Shown: positions 1 through 7,529 of the stretch, piece after piece
Numbering within the stretch: position 1 is the stretch's first letter
Layout of the letters: the number at the start of each line of letters is the position of its first letter
Source: Succinivibrio sp.
Lineage (GTDB): Bacteria; Pseudomonadota; Gammaproteobacteria; Enterobacterales; Succinivibrionaceae
DNA length: 10,250 bases
Reading direction: 5' to 3'
NCBI GenBank assembly: GCA_017959135.1
Contig: JAGDBH010000049.1
Coordinates: 1-10,250, forward strand
Notes under the pieces: generated by a model
Told to the model about the DNA's origin: nothing
The model's database searches: none
Seen by the model: only the letters and a program-made list of their open reading frames with translations
Translations under genes and position numbers: made by a program

Positions 1-183
1 TTCACCAAAGTTCCCATGTTAATGCGATTTTTGGAGTATTTTGGATCTGTTTTGGCTATACTGCCTGAAACTGGTCTTTTATTCAGTTAACCTGTACTGT
101 TTCTTTCTGTATTTTTATAACTATCAGATCTCTAAATAAAAAATAATATAGATGATAAAATTCTTCATTTAATATAATTTATA
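1..183. other. Intergenic or unassigned left edge
   Basis: I can support no gene here. One + frame is open from the window edge to a TAA at 88-90 (29 codons, residues such as MLMRFLEYFG). It could be the tail of an upstream gene, but it is too short to assign. The stretch from about 120 to 183 is extremely AT-rich. It contains an exact TATAAT at 173-178, but no convincing -35 box lies 15-19 bases upstream of it. Confidence 0.4.
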
Positions 184-213
184 TTGATTTAGCTAAATTA
201 AATTTAGTACAAT
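184..213 (+). promoter_or_regulatory. Candidate promoter of the peroxidase gene
   Basis: A -35-like TTGATT (184-189) is separated by 18 bases from a -10-like TACAAT (208-213). This would start transcription near 220 and give a leader of about 45 bases. The spacer is filled by a perfect inverted repeat (193-207), so a repressor or redox regulator could act here. The boxes match consensus at 4/6 and 5/6. The assignment is a pattern match only, and the TATAAT at 173-178 is an alternative. Confidence 0.35.
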
Positions 214-221
214 TAAATCAA
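184..221. repeat. Nested inverted repeats upstream of the peroxidase gene
   Basis: Two perfect inverted repeats are nested. The outer arms are TTGATTTA (184-191) and TAAATCAA (214-221). The inner arms are CTAAATT (193-199) and AATTTAG (201-207), around a single central A. The two centres lie about 2.5 bases apart. The arrangement overlaps the candidate promoter, which suggests an operator. It does not match the FNR box (the TTGAT and ATCAA halves are far too widely spaced) or an obvious Fur box. Confidence 0.5.
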
Positions 222-265
222 CTTAAGAAACACGATTTTTTTTCATTCTTTCAGAGAGGTGCATT

Positions 266-811
266 ATGAGCATTTATGATTTTGAAGTTAATACCGCAAG
301 AGGCAAGAAGGTTTCCTTAAAGGACTATGAGGGTAAGGTCGTTCTGATTGTGAACACTGCCAGCAAGTGTGGTTTCACTCCTCAGTACGAAGAATTAGAA
401 GCTTTATATAAGCAGTATAAGGATCAGGGCCTTGAGATTTTAGGTTTCCCTTGCAATCAGTTTGCTGAGCAGGAACCTGGTACTGCTGATGAGATTACTG
501 AGTTCTGCAAGATTAACTACGGCGTAACCTTTACCATTTTCGAGAAGGGTGATGTACGTGGTGATAGTGCACAGCCTCTATTCAAATATCTAACTTCTCA
601 GAAGGGCTTTAAAGGCTTTGATATGAAGCATCCAATAGCTAAGATTCTTCAGGACGCATTAGAGAAGAACTTCCCTGAGTATTTAGAGGGAGATTCAATC
701 AAGTGGAATTTCACCAAGTTCCTTATCAACAGAAAAGGTGAAGTTGTAGAGCGTTATGAGCCAACCACAACTCCTAAAGAGATGGCTACAGCTATTGAAG
801 CTCTTTTATAG
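266..811 (+). CDS. gpx: Glutathione peroxidase family thiol peroxidase
   Basis: This 181-residue cytoplasmic protein has no signal peptide and reduces hydrogen and organic peroxides. The peroxidatic cysteine is Cys35 in SKCGFTPQY; it is Cys, not selenocysteine. The other catalytic positions appear as Gln69 (FAEQE), Trp147 and Asn148 (KWNFTKF). The FPCNQF motif is at 61-66. A further cysteine, Cys81 in EFCKINYGV, sits where thioredoxin-dependent family members such as yeast Gpx3 carry the resolving Cys. Thioredoxin rather than glutathione is therefore the likely reductant (inference), and trxB 79 bases downstream agrees. A segment of about 20 residues (120-143) before the Trp motif is longer than in E. 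coli BtuE-type proteins, but I recall it from peroxidases of gut Firmicutes. The start is supported by AGAGAGG at 253-259, six bases before the ATG. Family assignment is secure; substrate and reductant are inferred. Confidence 0.95.
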   Translation: MSIYDFEVNTARGKKVSLKDYEGKVVLIVNTASKCGFTPQYEELEALYKQYKDQGLEILGFPCNQFAEQEPGTADEITEFCKINYGVTFTIFEKGDVRGDSAQPLFKYLTSQKGFKGFDMKHPIAKILQDALEKNFPEYLEGDSIKWNFTKFLINRKGEVVERYEPTTTPKEMATAIEALL

Positions 812-832
812 AAAGAAACTTTAACTGTATTA

Positions 833-855
833 AAAGAGGGGCAATATCCCTCTTT
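833..855 (+). terminator. Hairpin between peroxidase gene and trxB
   Basis: An 8-bp perfect stem, AAAGAGGG (833-840) with CCCTCTTT (848-855), encloses a 7-base loop. The U-rich tail is only the three T's inside the stem followed by ATAAAG, so termination is probably partial. Some readthrough into trxB is likely, as no separate trxB promoter is obvious in the short gap. Confidence 0.5.
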
Positions 856-890
856 ATAAAGCAGATAACACAGATTACAGGAGTTTTGTT

Positions 891-1829
891 ATGTCAGATA
901 AAATATTAGATACCGTAATTATTGGTTCCGGTCCTGCAGGTTATACCGCAGCAATTTATGCATGTCGCTCTGGATTAAATCCATGGCTGATAAAAGGTCC
1001 TGAGCCAGGTGGTCAGCTGACAACAACTCCTGAAATCGGCAACTGGCCTGGCAGAAAGGATGCTCCTGACGGATTTTCTCTTATGGATTCCTTAAGAGAA
1101 CATGCTGAAGCACTTGGTACAAAGACAATATCTGCTATGGTTACAGCTGTTGATTTTTCATCTGACATAAAGACATTGACTCTTGATAGTGGTGAGGTCA
1201 TCAGATCTCGTACTGTCATCATTTCTACAGGTGCCAAGGCAAGATATCTAGGTTTGGACTCTGAAGAAGAATACAAGGGTAAGGGGGTATCAGCATGCGC
1301 TACCTGTGATGGATTTTTCTTTAGAAAAAAGGACGTTGCAGTAATTGGTGGTGGTTCAGCTGCCTTTATCGAAGCTCTTTATCTTACAAACCTGTGCAAT
1401 AAGGTTTATATCGTTCACAGACGTGAACAGTTCAGAGCAGAGAAGGTTCTGGTAGACAAGCTAAGAGAACTTGAGAAGACCGGTAAGGTTGAGTTTGTGC
1501 TCAATGCAAAAGTGGATAACGTCATCGGTGATGGCAGCAAGGTTACCGGAGCTGATATTAAGTTTACCGACGGTTCAAGTCGCAGTTTAAAGGTGGACGG
1601 TATTTTTGTTGCTATCGGTCATGAACCAGCAACTAAAATCTTTAAAGATGCTCTTGAGCTTGATGAAGATGGTTATATTAAAACTGGATTTACAACAGCA
1701 ACGTCAACTTCTGCGAAGGGAGTCTTTGCAGCTGGTGACTGTGCTGACAGAGTTTACCGTCAGGCAATAACCTCAGCAGGTGAAGGCTGTAAGGCAGCTT
1801 TAGATGTTGAGAAATATCTTTTAGGTTAA
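891..1829 (+). CDS. trxB: Thioredoxin reductase (NADPH)
   Basis: This 312-residue cytoplasmic flavoenzyme passes electrons from NADPH through FAD and a redox-active disulfide to thioredoxin. The FAD-binding GSGPAG motif is at residues 12-17, the active-site CATC is Cys136/Cys139, and the NADPH-binding GGGSAA is at 153-158. HRREQFR (176-182) carries the arginines that read the NADPH 2'-phosphate, and the C-terminal FAD motif GVFAAGD is near 277-283. E. coli TrxB has 321 residues and the same cysteine spacing, so the gene is full length. One oddity is that the usual Glu-Glu after the glycine motif is Ile-Glu (160-161). CAGGAG at 878-883, seven bases before the ATG, sets the start. It lies 79 bases behind the peroxidase gene on the same strand and probably shares its transcript in part. 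Its product may regenerate that peroxidase through thioredoxin. Confidence 0.97.
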   Translation: MSDKILDTVIIGSGPAGYTAAIYACRSGLNPWLIKGPEPGGQLTTTPEIGNWPGRKDAPDGFSLMDSLREHAEALGTKTISAMVTAVDFSSDIKTLTLDSGEVIRSRTVIISTGAKARYLGLDSEEEYKGKGVSACATCDGFFFRKKDVAVIGGGSAAFIEALYLTNLCNKVYIVHRREQFRAEKVLVDKLRELEKTGKVEFVLNAKVDNVIGDGSKVTGADIKFTDGSSRSLKVDGIFVAIGHEPATKIFKDALELDEDGYIKTGFTTATSTSAKGVFAAGDCADRVYRQAITSAGEGCKAALDVEKYLLG

Positions 1830-1846
1830 CTGTTAATTAGAAAGAA

Positions 1847-1877
1847 AAGTAGTTTTGTGAGCTCTGCAAAACTACTT
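1847..1877 (+). terminator. Long hairpin after trxB without a U-tract
   Basis: The 11-bp perfect stem AAGTAGTTTTG (1847-1857) with CAAAACTACTT (1867-1877) encloses a 9-base loop. No T-run follows directly (GTTACATG). On its own it may act as a 3'-end stabiliser or processing structure rather than a terminator. A second hairpin with a T-run follows ten bases later. Confidence 0.5.
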
Positions 1878-1886
1878 GTTACATGT

Positions 1887-1910
1887 TTAGATTGATGTCT
1901 AATTTTTTTT
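1887..1910 (+). terminator. Short-stem intrinsic terminator after trxB
   Basis: TTAGA (1887-1891) pairs with TCTAA (1898-1902), plus a possible T-G pair inside, and eight T's follow (1903-1910). The stem is weak and AT-rich but the U-tract is good. It probably works in tandem with the stronger hairpin just upstream to end the trxB transcript. Confidence 0.55.
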
Positions 1911-1914
1911 ACAA

Positions 1915-1938
1915 ACAGATCTGTAAGATAGATTGACA
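1915..1938 (+). promoter_or_regulatory. Possible control region of the aldolase gene
   Basis: A perfect 10-bp palindrome ACAGATCTGT (1915-1924), flanked by TTACA/TGTAA, is followed by an exact TTGACA (1933-1938). No good -10 box lies 16-18 bases downstream; the nearest is TAAGTT at 1954, after a 15-base spacer. The palindrome is a candidate operator and the promoter is unproven. Confidence 0.25.
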
Positions 1939-1992
1939 GAGATGCTCGCAGCATAAGTTCTTTCAAAGTTTTTGCTAAGAGGAGACTTGAAA

Positions 1993-2784
1993 ATGGCAAT
2001 GGTTAAAGATTATCTCAACAACAAGTTTAAACATGGAATCGAGTCTGGTGTTTTGCAGTATGGAGTTGCACAGGAAACTACCTCTCCTGATGTTGCTGAA
2101 GTTCTGGCCACATCCAAATTCGACTGGCTTTTTATAGATGGAGAGCATGGTCCTCAGACTGTGCAGACTGTATTGTCCATTGCCCGTACGATTGCTGCCT
2201 ATGATATGGAGCCTGTAGTCCGTATTCCTGAAGCAGGTACAGGAATCATCAAGCAGCTTCTGGACAGCGGCATACAGAATATCATTATTCCAAAGGTAGA
2301 AAGCGGCGAGGAAACAGAATCTATCATGTACTGGGCTTCCTATGCACCACGTGGTAATCGTGGTTTCGGTGCTTCGGTTGTACGTGCAGGACGTTTTGGT
2401 CGCCATGCTGATTATTTAGAACGAAACGTGAGTGAGATTTGCATTCTTCCTCAGATTGAAAGCAAGAAAGGCATGGAAAATATAGATGCAATTGCTAAAA
2501 CACCTGGAATCGGTGGTGTTTTCCTTGGTCCAATTGATTTAGCTGTGGATATGGGACATGGAGTGAACATTTTTCATCCTGAGGTGGTTGAAGCTATGGA
2601 CTATGCTGTTAAGCACATCAAGGGATTAGGCGTTCCTGTGGGGACTATTGCTGTAAATCCTGAGCAGGCCAAGCATTATGCTGATTTAGGTGTCAGCTTC
2701 TTAGCTTTCGGTGCAGATACAGCTTTTCTGGCAGCAGCTGCAGATAATACTTACGAAACCTTTACTAAGGATATCAAACGCTAA
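1993..2784 (+). CDS. HpcH/HpaI family class II aldolase
   Basis: This predicted 263-residue, metal-dependent (beta/alpha)8-barrel aldolase belongs to the family of HpaI (4-hydroxy-2-oxoheptanedioate), GarL (2-dehydro-3-deoxyglucarate) and YfaU (2-keto-3-deoxyrhamnonate). These cleave 2-keto-3-deoxy acids to pyruvate and an aldehyde. Visible signatures are the catalytic His52 in DGEHGP, Arg77 in VVRIPE, and metal ligands Glu156 (QIES) and Asp182 (GPIDL). I cannot tell the substrate from sequence. An in-frame TTG at 1972 would add seven residues. The ATG at 1993 is preferred because AAGAGGAG (1978-1985) lies seven bases upstream, inside that extension. No sugar-acid dehydratase, transporter or reductase lies beside it, so the pathway is not indicated by context. 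It is transcribed alone and ends in a strong terminator. Family certain; specificity unknown. Confidence 0.9.
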   Translation: MAMVKDYLNNKFKHGIESGVLQYGVAQETTSPDVAEVLATSKFDWLFIDGEHGPQTVQTVLSIARTIAAYDMEPVVRIPEAGTGIIKQLLDSGIQNIIIPKVESGEETESIMYWASYAPRGNRGFGASVVRAGRFGRHADYLERNVSEICILPQIESKKGMENIDAIAKTPGIGGVFLGPIDLAVDMGHGVNIFHPEVVEAMDYAVKHIKGLGVPVGTIAVNPEQAKHYADLGVSFLAFGADTAFLAAAADNTYETFTKDIKR

Positions 2785-2814
2785 GACATATATTGTTAGC
2801 AACAGATAGTTAAT

Positions 2815-2851
2815 AAGGCTCTCACCTGTATGTTACAGATGAGAGCCTTTT
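2815..2851 (+). terminator. Strong intrinsic terminator after the aldolase
   Basis: The stem AAGGCTCTCA (2815-2824) with TGAGAGCCTT (2840-2849) is perfect. It continues after one mismatch with CTGTA/TACAG around a TGT loop, and a T-run follows (2848-2851). It sits between convergent genes. Read from the other strand the hairpin is equally strong but the T-run is poor (CTTATTAA), so it may only partly stop the alcohol dehydrogenase transcript. Confidence 0.85.
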
Positions 2852-2917
2852 AATCACTAATCGGTTATCAGTTTTCCTGATTTAAACTTTGTTTTTTTAC
2901 AAGATAAACAGTTGAAA

Positions 2918-4093
2918 CTATAACATTAGTCGATAGATATTTTTTGCATCCTGCTCATTGATCTGTACATAACCGCCGATACTTCCGTCACGACCGTTAC
3001 CATAACATGCTCCGTGAGCTAATTTATCAATATCTTCTTCCTTAGCACCAAGTTCAGCAAAATTCTTTGGCATACCAATGCTGATTAAGAATGCTCTGAA
3101 AGCCTCAATTCCTGCTTTTGCTGTATTTAGTGGACAATCATAATCCATTTCGCAGTTCCATACTCTTACAGCAATTTTGGCAAGACGCATTACATCATGT
3201 TCAATATTGTAAGTAAACACTGCAGGCATAACTACAGCAAGACCAGCACCATGAGCGCAGTCGTATACAGCTGATAATTCATGCTCTAGATCGTGACTTG
3301 TCCAGTCCTGAGATCTGCCGACACCACATGAGTTATTGTGAGCCATCATACCTGCCCACATGATATTAGCTCGTGACTCATAATCGTTCTGATCTGCAAT
3401 TGCCTTAGGACCTTCTGATTTCATTGCTAAAAGCAATGCTTCAATCATACGATCGGTAGTTTCTACATTCTTGGTATTGGTAAGATATCGTTCATATAGA
3501 TGGGCCATGATGTCTGTGATTCCGCATGCGGTCTGATAATTTGACAGAGTCATGGTTAAAGCAGGATTCAGGATTGAGAATACAGGTCTGATTCCTTCAC
3601 CGGAAGCACCGCGTTTATACATACCATCCAATTTTGTGATAACTGAATCAGGAGAGCCTTCACTACCGGCTGCTGAAATGGTTAAGACTGTTCCAACAGG
3701 TAAAGCCTTATCGATAGGCTTACCTTCGTAGAATTCCCAGAAATCACCCTCATATACAGCACCAGCAGCAATAGCTTTGGCAGAATCAATAACACTTCCA
3801 CCACCTACTGCTAAAATAAAATCAATATTCTCCTTACGGCAGATTTCTATTCCTTTATAGACAAGATCGTCGGTAGGATTAGGTCTAACACCTCCTAATT
3901 TGACATAGTCAATATTCTCTTTTTCTAATGATTTCTCAACTCTGCCAAGAAGACCTGTTTTTTCGGCACTTTTTGATCCGTAGTGGAGTAATACCTTACT
4001 TCCTTTAAATCTCTTTACATAGTGTCCAACTTGATTTTCGCTATCTTTTCCAAATACAAAATAGGTAGGAGAATAAAAGGTAAAGTTTTCCAT
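2918..4093 (-). CDS. Iron-containing alcohol dehydrogenase (YqhD/Bdh type)
   Basis: This 391-residue cytoplasmic group III alcohol dehydrogenase interconverts aldehydes and alcohols with NAD(P)H. It aligns by eye with E. coli YqhD and even more closely with clostridial butanol dehydrogenases. The metal ligands Asp194, His198, His267 and His281 fall at the same numbers as in YqhD, and the coenzyme motif GGGSVIDSAK starts at 97. The early loop that is YGGGS in YqhD reads YGSKS here (38-42), so NADPH versus NADH preference cannot be assumed. The length is normal for the family. GGAG at 4099-4102, five bases before the ATG, supports the start. It stands alone: the car terminator closes the operon upstream and the aldolase converges from downstream. 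A -10-like TATACT lies at 4127-4122 without a recognisable -35. Likely roles are fermentation end-product formation or aldehyde detoxification; the physiological substrate is not visible. Confidence 0.93.
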   Translation of the reverse strand: MENFTFYSPTYFVFGKDSENQVGHYVKRFKGSKVLLHYGSKSAEKTGLLGRVEKSLEKENIDYVKLGGVRPNPTDDLVYKGIEICRKENIDFILAVGGGSVIDSAKAIAAGAVYEGDFWEFYEGKPIDKALPVGTVLTISAAGSEGSPDSVITKLDGMYKRGASGEGIRPVFSILNPALTMTLSNYQTACGITDIMAHLYERYLTNTKNVETTDRMIEALLLAMKSEGPKAIADQNDYESRANIMWAGMMAHNNSCGVGRSQDWTSHDLEHELSAVYDCAHGAGLAVVMPAVFTYNIEHDVMRLAKIAVRVWNCEMDYDCPLNTAKAGIEAFRAFLISIGMPKNFAELGAKEEDIDKLAHGACYGNGRDGSIGGYVQINEQDAKNIYRLML

Positions 4094-4192
4094 AACTGCT
4101 CCAGATAATAAAAAATTAAACAGTATAATTTTACCTAAATGCTAAAAATTAACTTTGAGGAGAATCTAAAAATCTTACTAGAGTTATATTAG

Positions 4193-4224
4193 AAAACTGA
4201 ACTGTTATATCTGAAAGCAGTTTT
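4193..4224. repeat. Inverted repeat between adh gene and car terminator
   Basis: AAAACTG (4193-4199) and CAGTTTT (4218-4224) form a 7-bp inverted repeat around an 18-base spacer, directly downstream of the car terminator in the upstream region of the alcohol dehydrogenase. It could be an operator or chance in AT-rich DNA. Nothing else recognisable is present between 4094 and 4226. Confidence 0.25.
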
Positions 4225-4226
4225 GC

Positions 4227-4260
4227 AAAAAAAATCCGAAGCTTTTTGAAGAGCTTCGGA
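4227..4260 (-). terminator. Intrinsic terminator of the carAB operon
   Basis: On the minus strand, the 9-bp perfect stem TCCGAAGCT with AGCTTCGGA (4260-4252 and 4243-4235) has an 8-base loop and is followed by eight U's (4234-4227). It begins 25 bases after the carB stop and insulates the downstream alcohol dehydrogenase from car transcription. Confidence 0.92.
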
Positions 4261-4285
4261 CCTTTCTAATTACGTTAAGTACAGT

Positions 4286-7200
4286 TTATTTTTTGTACTT
4301 CTGATTTACCATCTCATGCAGTTCCTGAAGAGAATGAACTGTTGCATACTCATCAGCATTGATTGCCTCAACAGAAGCAATAGCTGCATTTAATGTTGTG
4401 GTATAGCAGACATCGTAACGCAGACAGCTACGACGCAGTGAACGGGAATCCTCAACTGACTGACGTCCTTCTGTTGAGTTAATTACCCAGTTGTACTTGC
4501 CTGATTTAATGAAGTCCAGTAGATTTGGTCTTGCTTCATAAACCTTGTGAACATGAGTACATTCAATTCCTGCATCTCTTAGAGTCTGACAGGTTCCACG
4601 AGTAGCCTCAAGCTTAAAGCCTGCTTCAATCAGCTTACGTCCAAACTCAGGCAGTCTGCTCTGATCTGATTTCTTGATTGAAAGCAGAACAGTACCAGAT
4701 CTCTGAATTGGAGATTTAGCTGCAAGCTGTGACTTGGCGAATGCCTCTGGGAAGGTAGTTGCTGTACCCATGGTTTCACCGGTTGATCTCATTTCAGGTC
4801 CTAACAGAGGATCTGAACCTGGGAACTTGGCGAATGGCAGTACAACTTCCTTAACTGCATAGTAAGGAGGTACAACCTCATGAGTAATACCCTGTTCAGC
4901 CAGAGTCTTACCGGTCATTACACGAGCTGCAATCTTAGCCAGTGGAAGTCCTGTTGCCTTTGATACGAATGGAACAGTACGTGCGGCACGTGGGTTAACC
5001 TCAATCAGGTAAATCTTATCCTCACGGATAGCCAGCTGTACGTTCATCAGACCTTTAACATTCAAAGCTAAAGCCAGATCCTTTGAGATCTTGGTTAGTC
5101 TGTCGATCATTTCTGGCTTTAAGTGATATGGAGGAAGAACACATGATGCGTCACCTGAGTGAACACCACACTCTTCAACGTGCTCCATGATACCGCCGAT
5201 AACAACATCTTTACCGTCTGCAACTGCATCAACGTCGATTTCTGTTGCATGATCCAGGAACTTGTCCAGAAGAACTGGTGACTTGTTGGAAACCTTAACT
5301 GCCTCAGCAAAGTAGGTACGAAGATCATCTTCTCCGTAAACAACTTCCATAGCACGACCACCTAATACGTATGATGGACGAACAACAAGTGGATAGCCGA
5401 TTTCGCTGGCAACAGTAATTGCCTGGTTCAGAGAGGTTGCTGTGCCGTTCTTAGGCTGCAGTAGCTGTAGCTTGTTTACAACTTCCTGGAACAGCTTACG
5501 ATCCTCTGCACGGTCGATGTCGGTAGGTGATGTACCGATGATAGGTACACCTTCAGCCTCAAGTTTCTTAGCCAGCTTCAATGGAGTCTGACCACCGAAC
5601 TGAACAATCACACCAACTGGTTTCTCGATACGTGCGATTTCAAGAACATCTTCAAGGGTAACTGGTTCAAAGTACAGTCTGTCTGAAATATCGTAGTCAG
5701 TTGAAACTGTCTCTGGGTTGCAGTTAACCATGATTGACTCATAACCGTCTTCACGAAGTGCCATTGAGGCGTGAACACAGCAGTAGTCGAATTCGATACC
5801 CTGACCGATTCTGTTTGGACCGCCGCCCAGAACGATAACTTTCTTCTTGTCTGAAGGGCGAGCCTCACATTCCTGCTCATAGGTTGAGTACATATAAGCG
5901 GTTGAGGTTGCGAATTCAGCTGCGCAGGTATCAACTCTCTTGTAGGTTGGGAATACCTCAAAGAGCCATCTGCGAGCGCGAACCTTATCTTCAGTAGTCT
6001 TTAGAAGTTTTGCAAGTCTTGCATCAGAGAAGCCGCGTGACTTCAGATCCTTCATCTCTTCAGCATCGATTGACTTTAAGGTTCTGCCGCCTAAAGACTG
6101 TTCGATGTCGATGATTTCCTTGATCTGACATAGGAACCAAGGATCGATCTGCGTATATTCGAAAACTTCTTCAACGGTCATGCCTAAACGGAATGCATCG
6201 CCGATGTACCAGATTCGATGAGCGCCGGCATTTTCAAGCTCATGTAGAAGCTTTAATCTTGCATCAGGCTTCTTCATATCCAGACGTGGGTCGAAGCCGC
6301 TCTTACCGGTTTCAAGACCGCGTAGAGCCTTCTGCAGAGATTCCTCAAAGGTACGGCCAATTGCCATAACCTCACCAACAGACTTCATCTGAGTGGTCAG
6401 ACGATCGTCTGAGTTAGGGAATTTTTCGAAATTGAAACGTGGAATCTTGGTTACAACGTAGTCAAGGCTTGGCTCGAATGAAGCTGGAGTCTTGTCGCCG
6501 GTAATATCGTTTCCAAGTTCATCTAGGCTATAGCCCACAGCAAGCTTGGCTGCAATCTTGGCGATAGGGAAACCTGTAGCCTTAGATGCTAAAGCTGAAG
6601 AACGGGATACACGAGGGTTCATCTCAATGATAACCATACGTCCGTTCTTAGGATTGATACCGAACTGTACGTTTGAACCACCGGTTTCAACACCGATCTC
6701 ACGAAGAACAGCCATCGCTGCATCACGCATGATCTGGTATTCTTTATCGGTCAGTGTCTGAGCTGGAGCAACGGTAATTGAGTCACCGGTATGAATACCC
6801 ATAGGGTCAAGGTTTTCGATAGAGCAGACAATGATGCAGTTGTCTTTATGATCACGGACAACCTCCATCTCATACTCTTTCCATCCGATTAATGATTCAT
6901 CGATAAGAAGCTCGTGGGTAGGGGATAATTCTAAACCCTTGTTACAGATGTCTTCGAATTCTTCTGGGTTGTATGCGATACCGCCACCGGTGCCACCCAT
7001 GGTGAATGAAGGTCTGATAATACAAGGGAAACCAACCTGTTTCTGAACTTCCCATGCTTCCTGCATGCTGTGTGCAATTCCGGCACGAGGACACTCAAGT
7101 CCGATTGCCTTCATTGCCTTATCGAATCTTTCACGGTTCTCTGCTTTGTCGATAGCATCGGCTTTAGCACCGATCATCTCAACATTGTATTTTGCAAGAA

Positions 7201-7519
7201 CACCGTGTTTTTCAAGGTCAAGTGCACAGTTCAGAGCAGTCTGACCGCCCATGGTAGGCAGAACTGCATCAGGACGTTCCTTTTCGATGATGTTCTCTAC
7301 AACCTTCCAGTGGATAGGCTCAATGTAGGTAACATCAGCAACGTCAGGATCGGTCATGATGGTTGCTGGATTGGAGTTTACAAGAATAACCTTGTAACCT
7401 TCCTCTCTTAGGGCTCTACAAGCCTGAGTTCCTGAGTAGTCAAACTCACAGGCCTGTCCGATAACAATTGGACCTGCGCCTAATATTAAGATTTTTTTTA
7501 TGTCTGTACGTTTTGGCAT
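4286..7519 (-). CDS. carB: Carbamoyl phosphate synthetase, large subunit
   Basis: This 1077-residue subunit (E. coli CarB has 1073) uses ammonia delivered from CarA, bicarbonate and two ATP to make carbamoyl phosphate for pyrimidines and arginine. The two homologous ATP-grasp halves are plain. The first has GAGPIVIGQ at 14-22, Arg129, Arg169 and [10 protein letters not shown] (171-180). The second begins near 557 with [12 protein letters not shown] and later shows [13 protein letters not shown]. The last ~140 residues form the MGS-like allosteric domain. There the nucleotide-effector contacts known in E. coli appear as Thr973, Thr976, Lys992, Asn1014 and Thr1016, while the position of E. coli Lys954 reads Gln953. 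Tyr1039 and Thr1041, matching the ornithine-site region, are kept. The gene starts 10 bases after the carA stop; its ribosome site GGGGA overlaps that TAG, indicating coupled translation. Function is certain; effector response is inferred. Confidence 0.98.
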   Translation of the reverse strand: MPKRTDIKKILILGAGPIVIGQACEFDYSGTQACRALREEGYKVILVNSNPATIMTDPDVADVTYIEPIHWKVVENIIEKERPDAVLPTMGGQTALNCALDLEKHGVLAKYNVEMIGAKADAIDKAENRERFDKAMKAIGLECPRAGIAHSMQEAWEVQKQVGFPCIIRPSFTMGGTGGGIAYNPEEFEDICNKGLELSPTHELLIDESLIGWKEYEMEVVRDHKDNCIIVCSIENLDPMGIHTGDSITVAPAQTLTDKEYQIMRDAAMAVLREIGVETGGSNVQFGINPKNGRMVIIEMNPRVSRSSALASKATGFPIAKIAAKLAVGYSLDELGNDITGDKTPASFEPSLDYVVTKIPRFNFEKFPNSDDRLTTQMKSVGEVMAIGRTFEESLQKALRGLETGKSGFDPRLDMKKPDARLKLLHELENAGAHRIWYIGDAFRLGMTVEEVFEYTQIDPWFLCQIKEIIDIEQSLGGRTLKSIDAEEMKDLKSRGFSDARLAKLLKTTEDKVRARRWLFEVFPTYKRVDTCAAEFATSTAYMYSTYEQECEARPSDKKKVIVLGGGPNRIGQGIEFDYCCVHASMALREDGYESIMVNCNPETVSTDYDISDRLYFEPVTLEDVLEIARIEKPVGVIVQFGGQTPLKLAKKLEAEGVPIIGTSPTDIDRAEDRKLFQEVVNKLQLLQPKNGTATSLNQAITVASEIGYPLVVRPSYVLGGRAMEVVYGEDDLRTYFAEAVKVSNKSPVLLDKFLDHATEIDVDAVADGKDVVIGGIMEHVEECGVHSGDASCVLPPYHLKPEMIDRLTKISKDLALALNVKGLMNVQLAIREDKIYLIEVNPRAARTVPFVSKATGLPLAKIAARVMTGKTLAEQGITHEVVPPYYAVKEVVLPFAKFPGSDPLLGPEMRSTGETMGTATTFPEAFAKSQLAAKSPIQRSGTVLLSIKKSDQSRLPEFGRKLIEAGFKLEATRGTCQTLRDAGIECTHVHKVYEARPNLLDFIKSGKYNWVINSTEGRQSVEDSRSLRRSCLRYDVCYTTTLNAAIASVEAINADEYATVHSLQELHEMVNQKYKK

Positions 7520-7529
7520 CTGTTATCCC

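Noticed and set aside
1..90. Open frame from the left edge to TAA at 88-90 as a gene fragment
   Set aside because: Twenty-nine codons with no recognisable motif cannot be distinguished from chance.
184..221. FNR binding site
   Set aside because: The TTGAT and ATCAA halves are 28 bases apart rather than the required four.
1013..1276. Minus-strand open frame of 87 codons inside trxB
   Set aside because: It is an antisense shadow of a conserved enzyme with no start signals of its own.
1972..1992. Upstream TTG start adding seven residues to the aldolase
   Set aside because: The AAGAGGAG ribosome site lies inside this extension and is ideally spaced for the ATG at 1993.
1975..2406. Minus-strand open frame of 143 codons inside the aldolase gene
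   Set aside because: It is antisense to a well-conserved aldolase; its composition is rich in Cys, Thr and Asn with no domain, as expected of a shadow frame.
2867..2881. ATCAG/CTGAT hairpin as terminator of the alcohol dehydrogenase gene
   Set aside because: It has only five base pairs, and no T-run follows on the minus strand.
5119..7411. Several open frames of 71-117 codons on both strands within carB
   Set aside because: All lie inside a complete, highly conserved carB and show no family resemblance.
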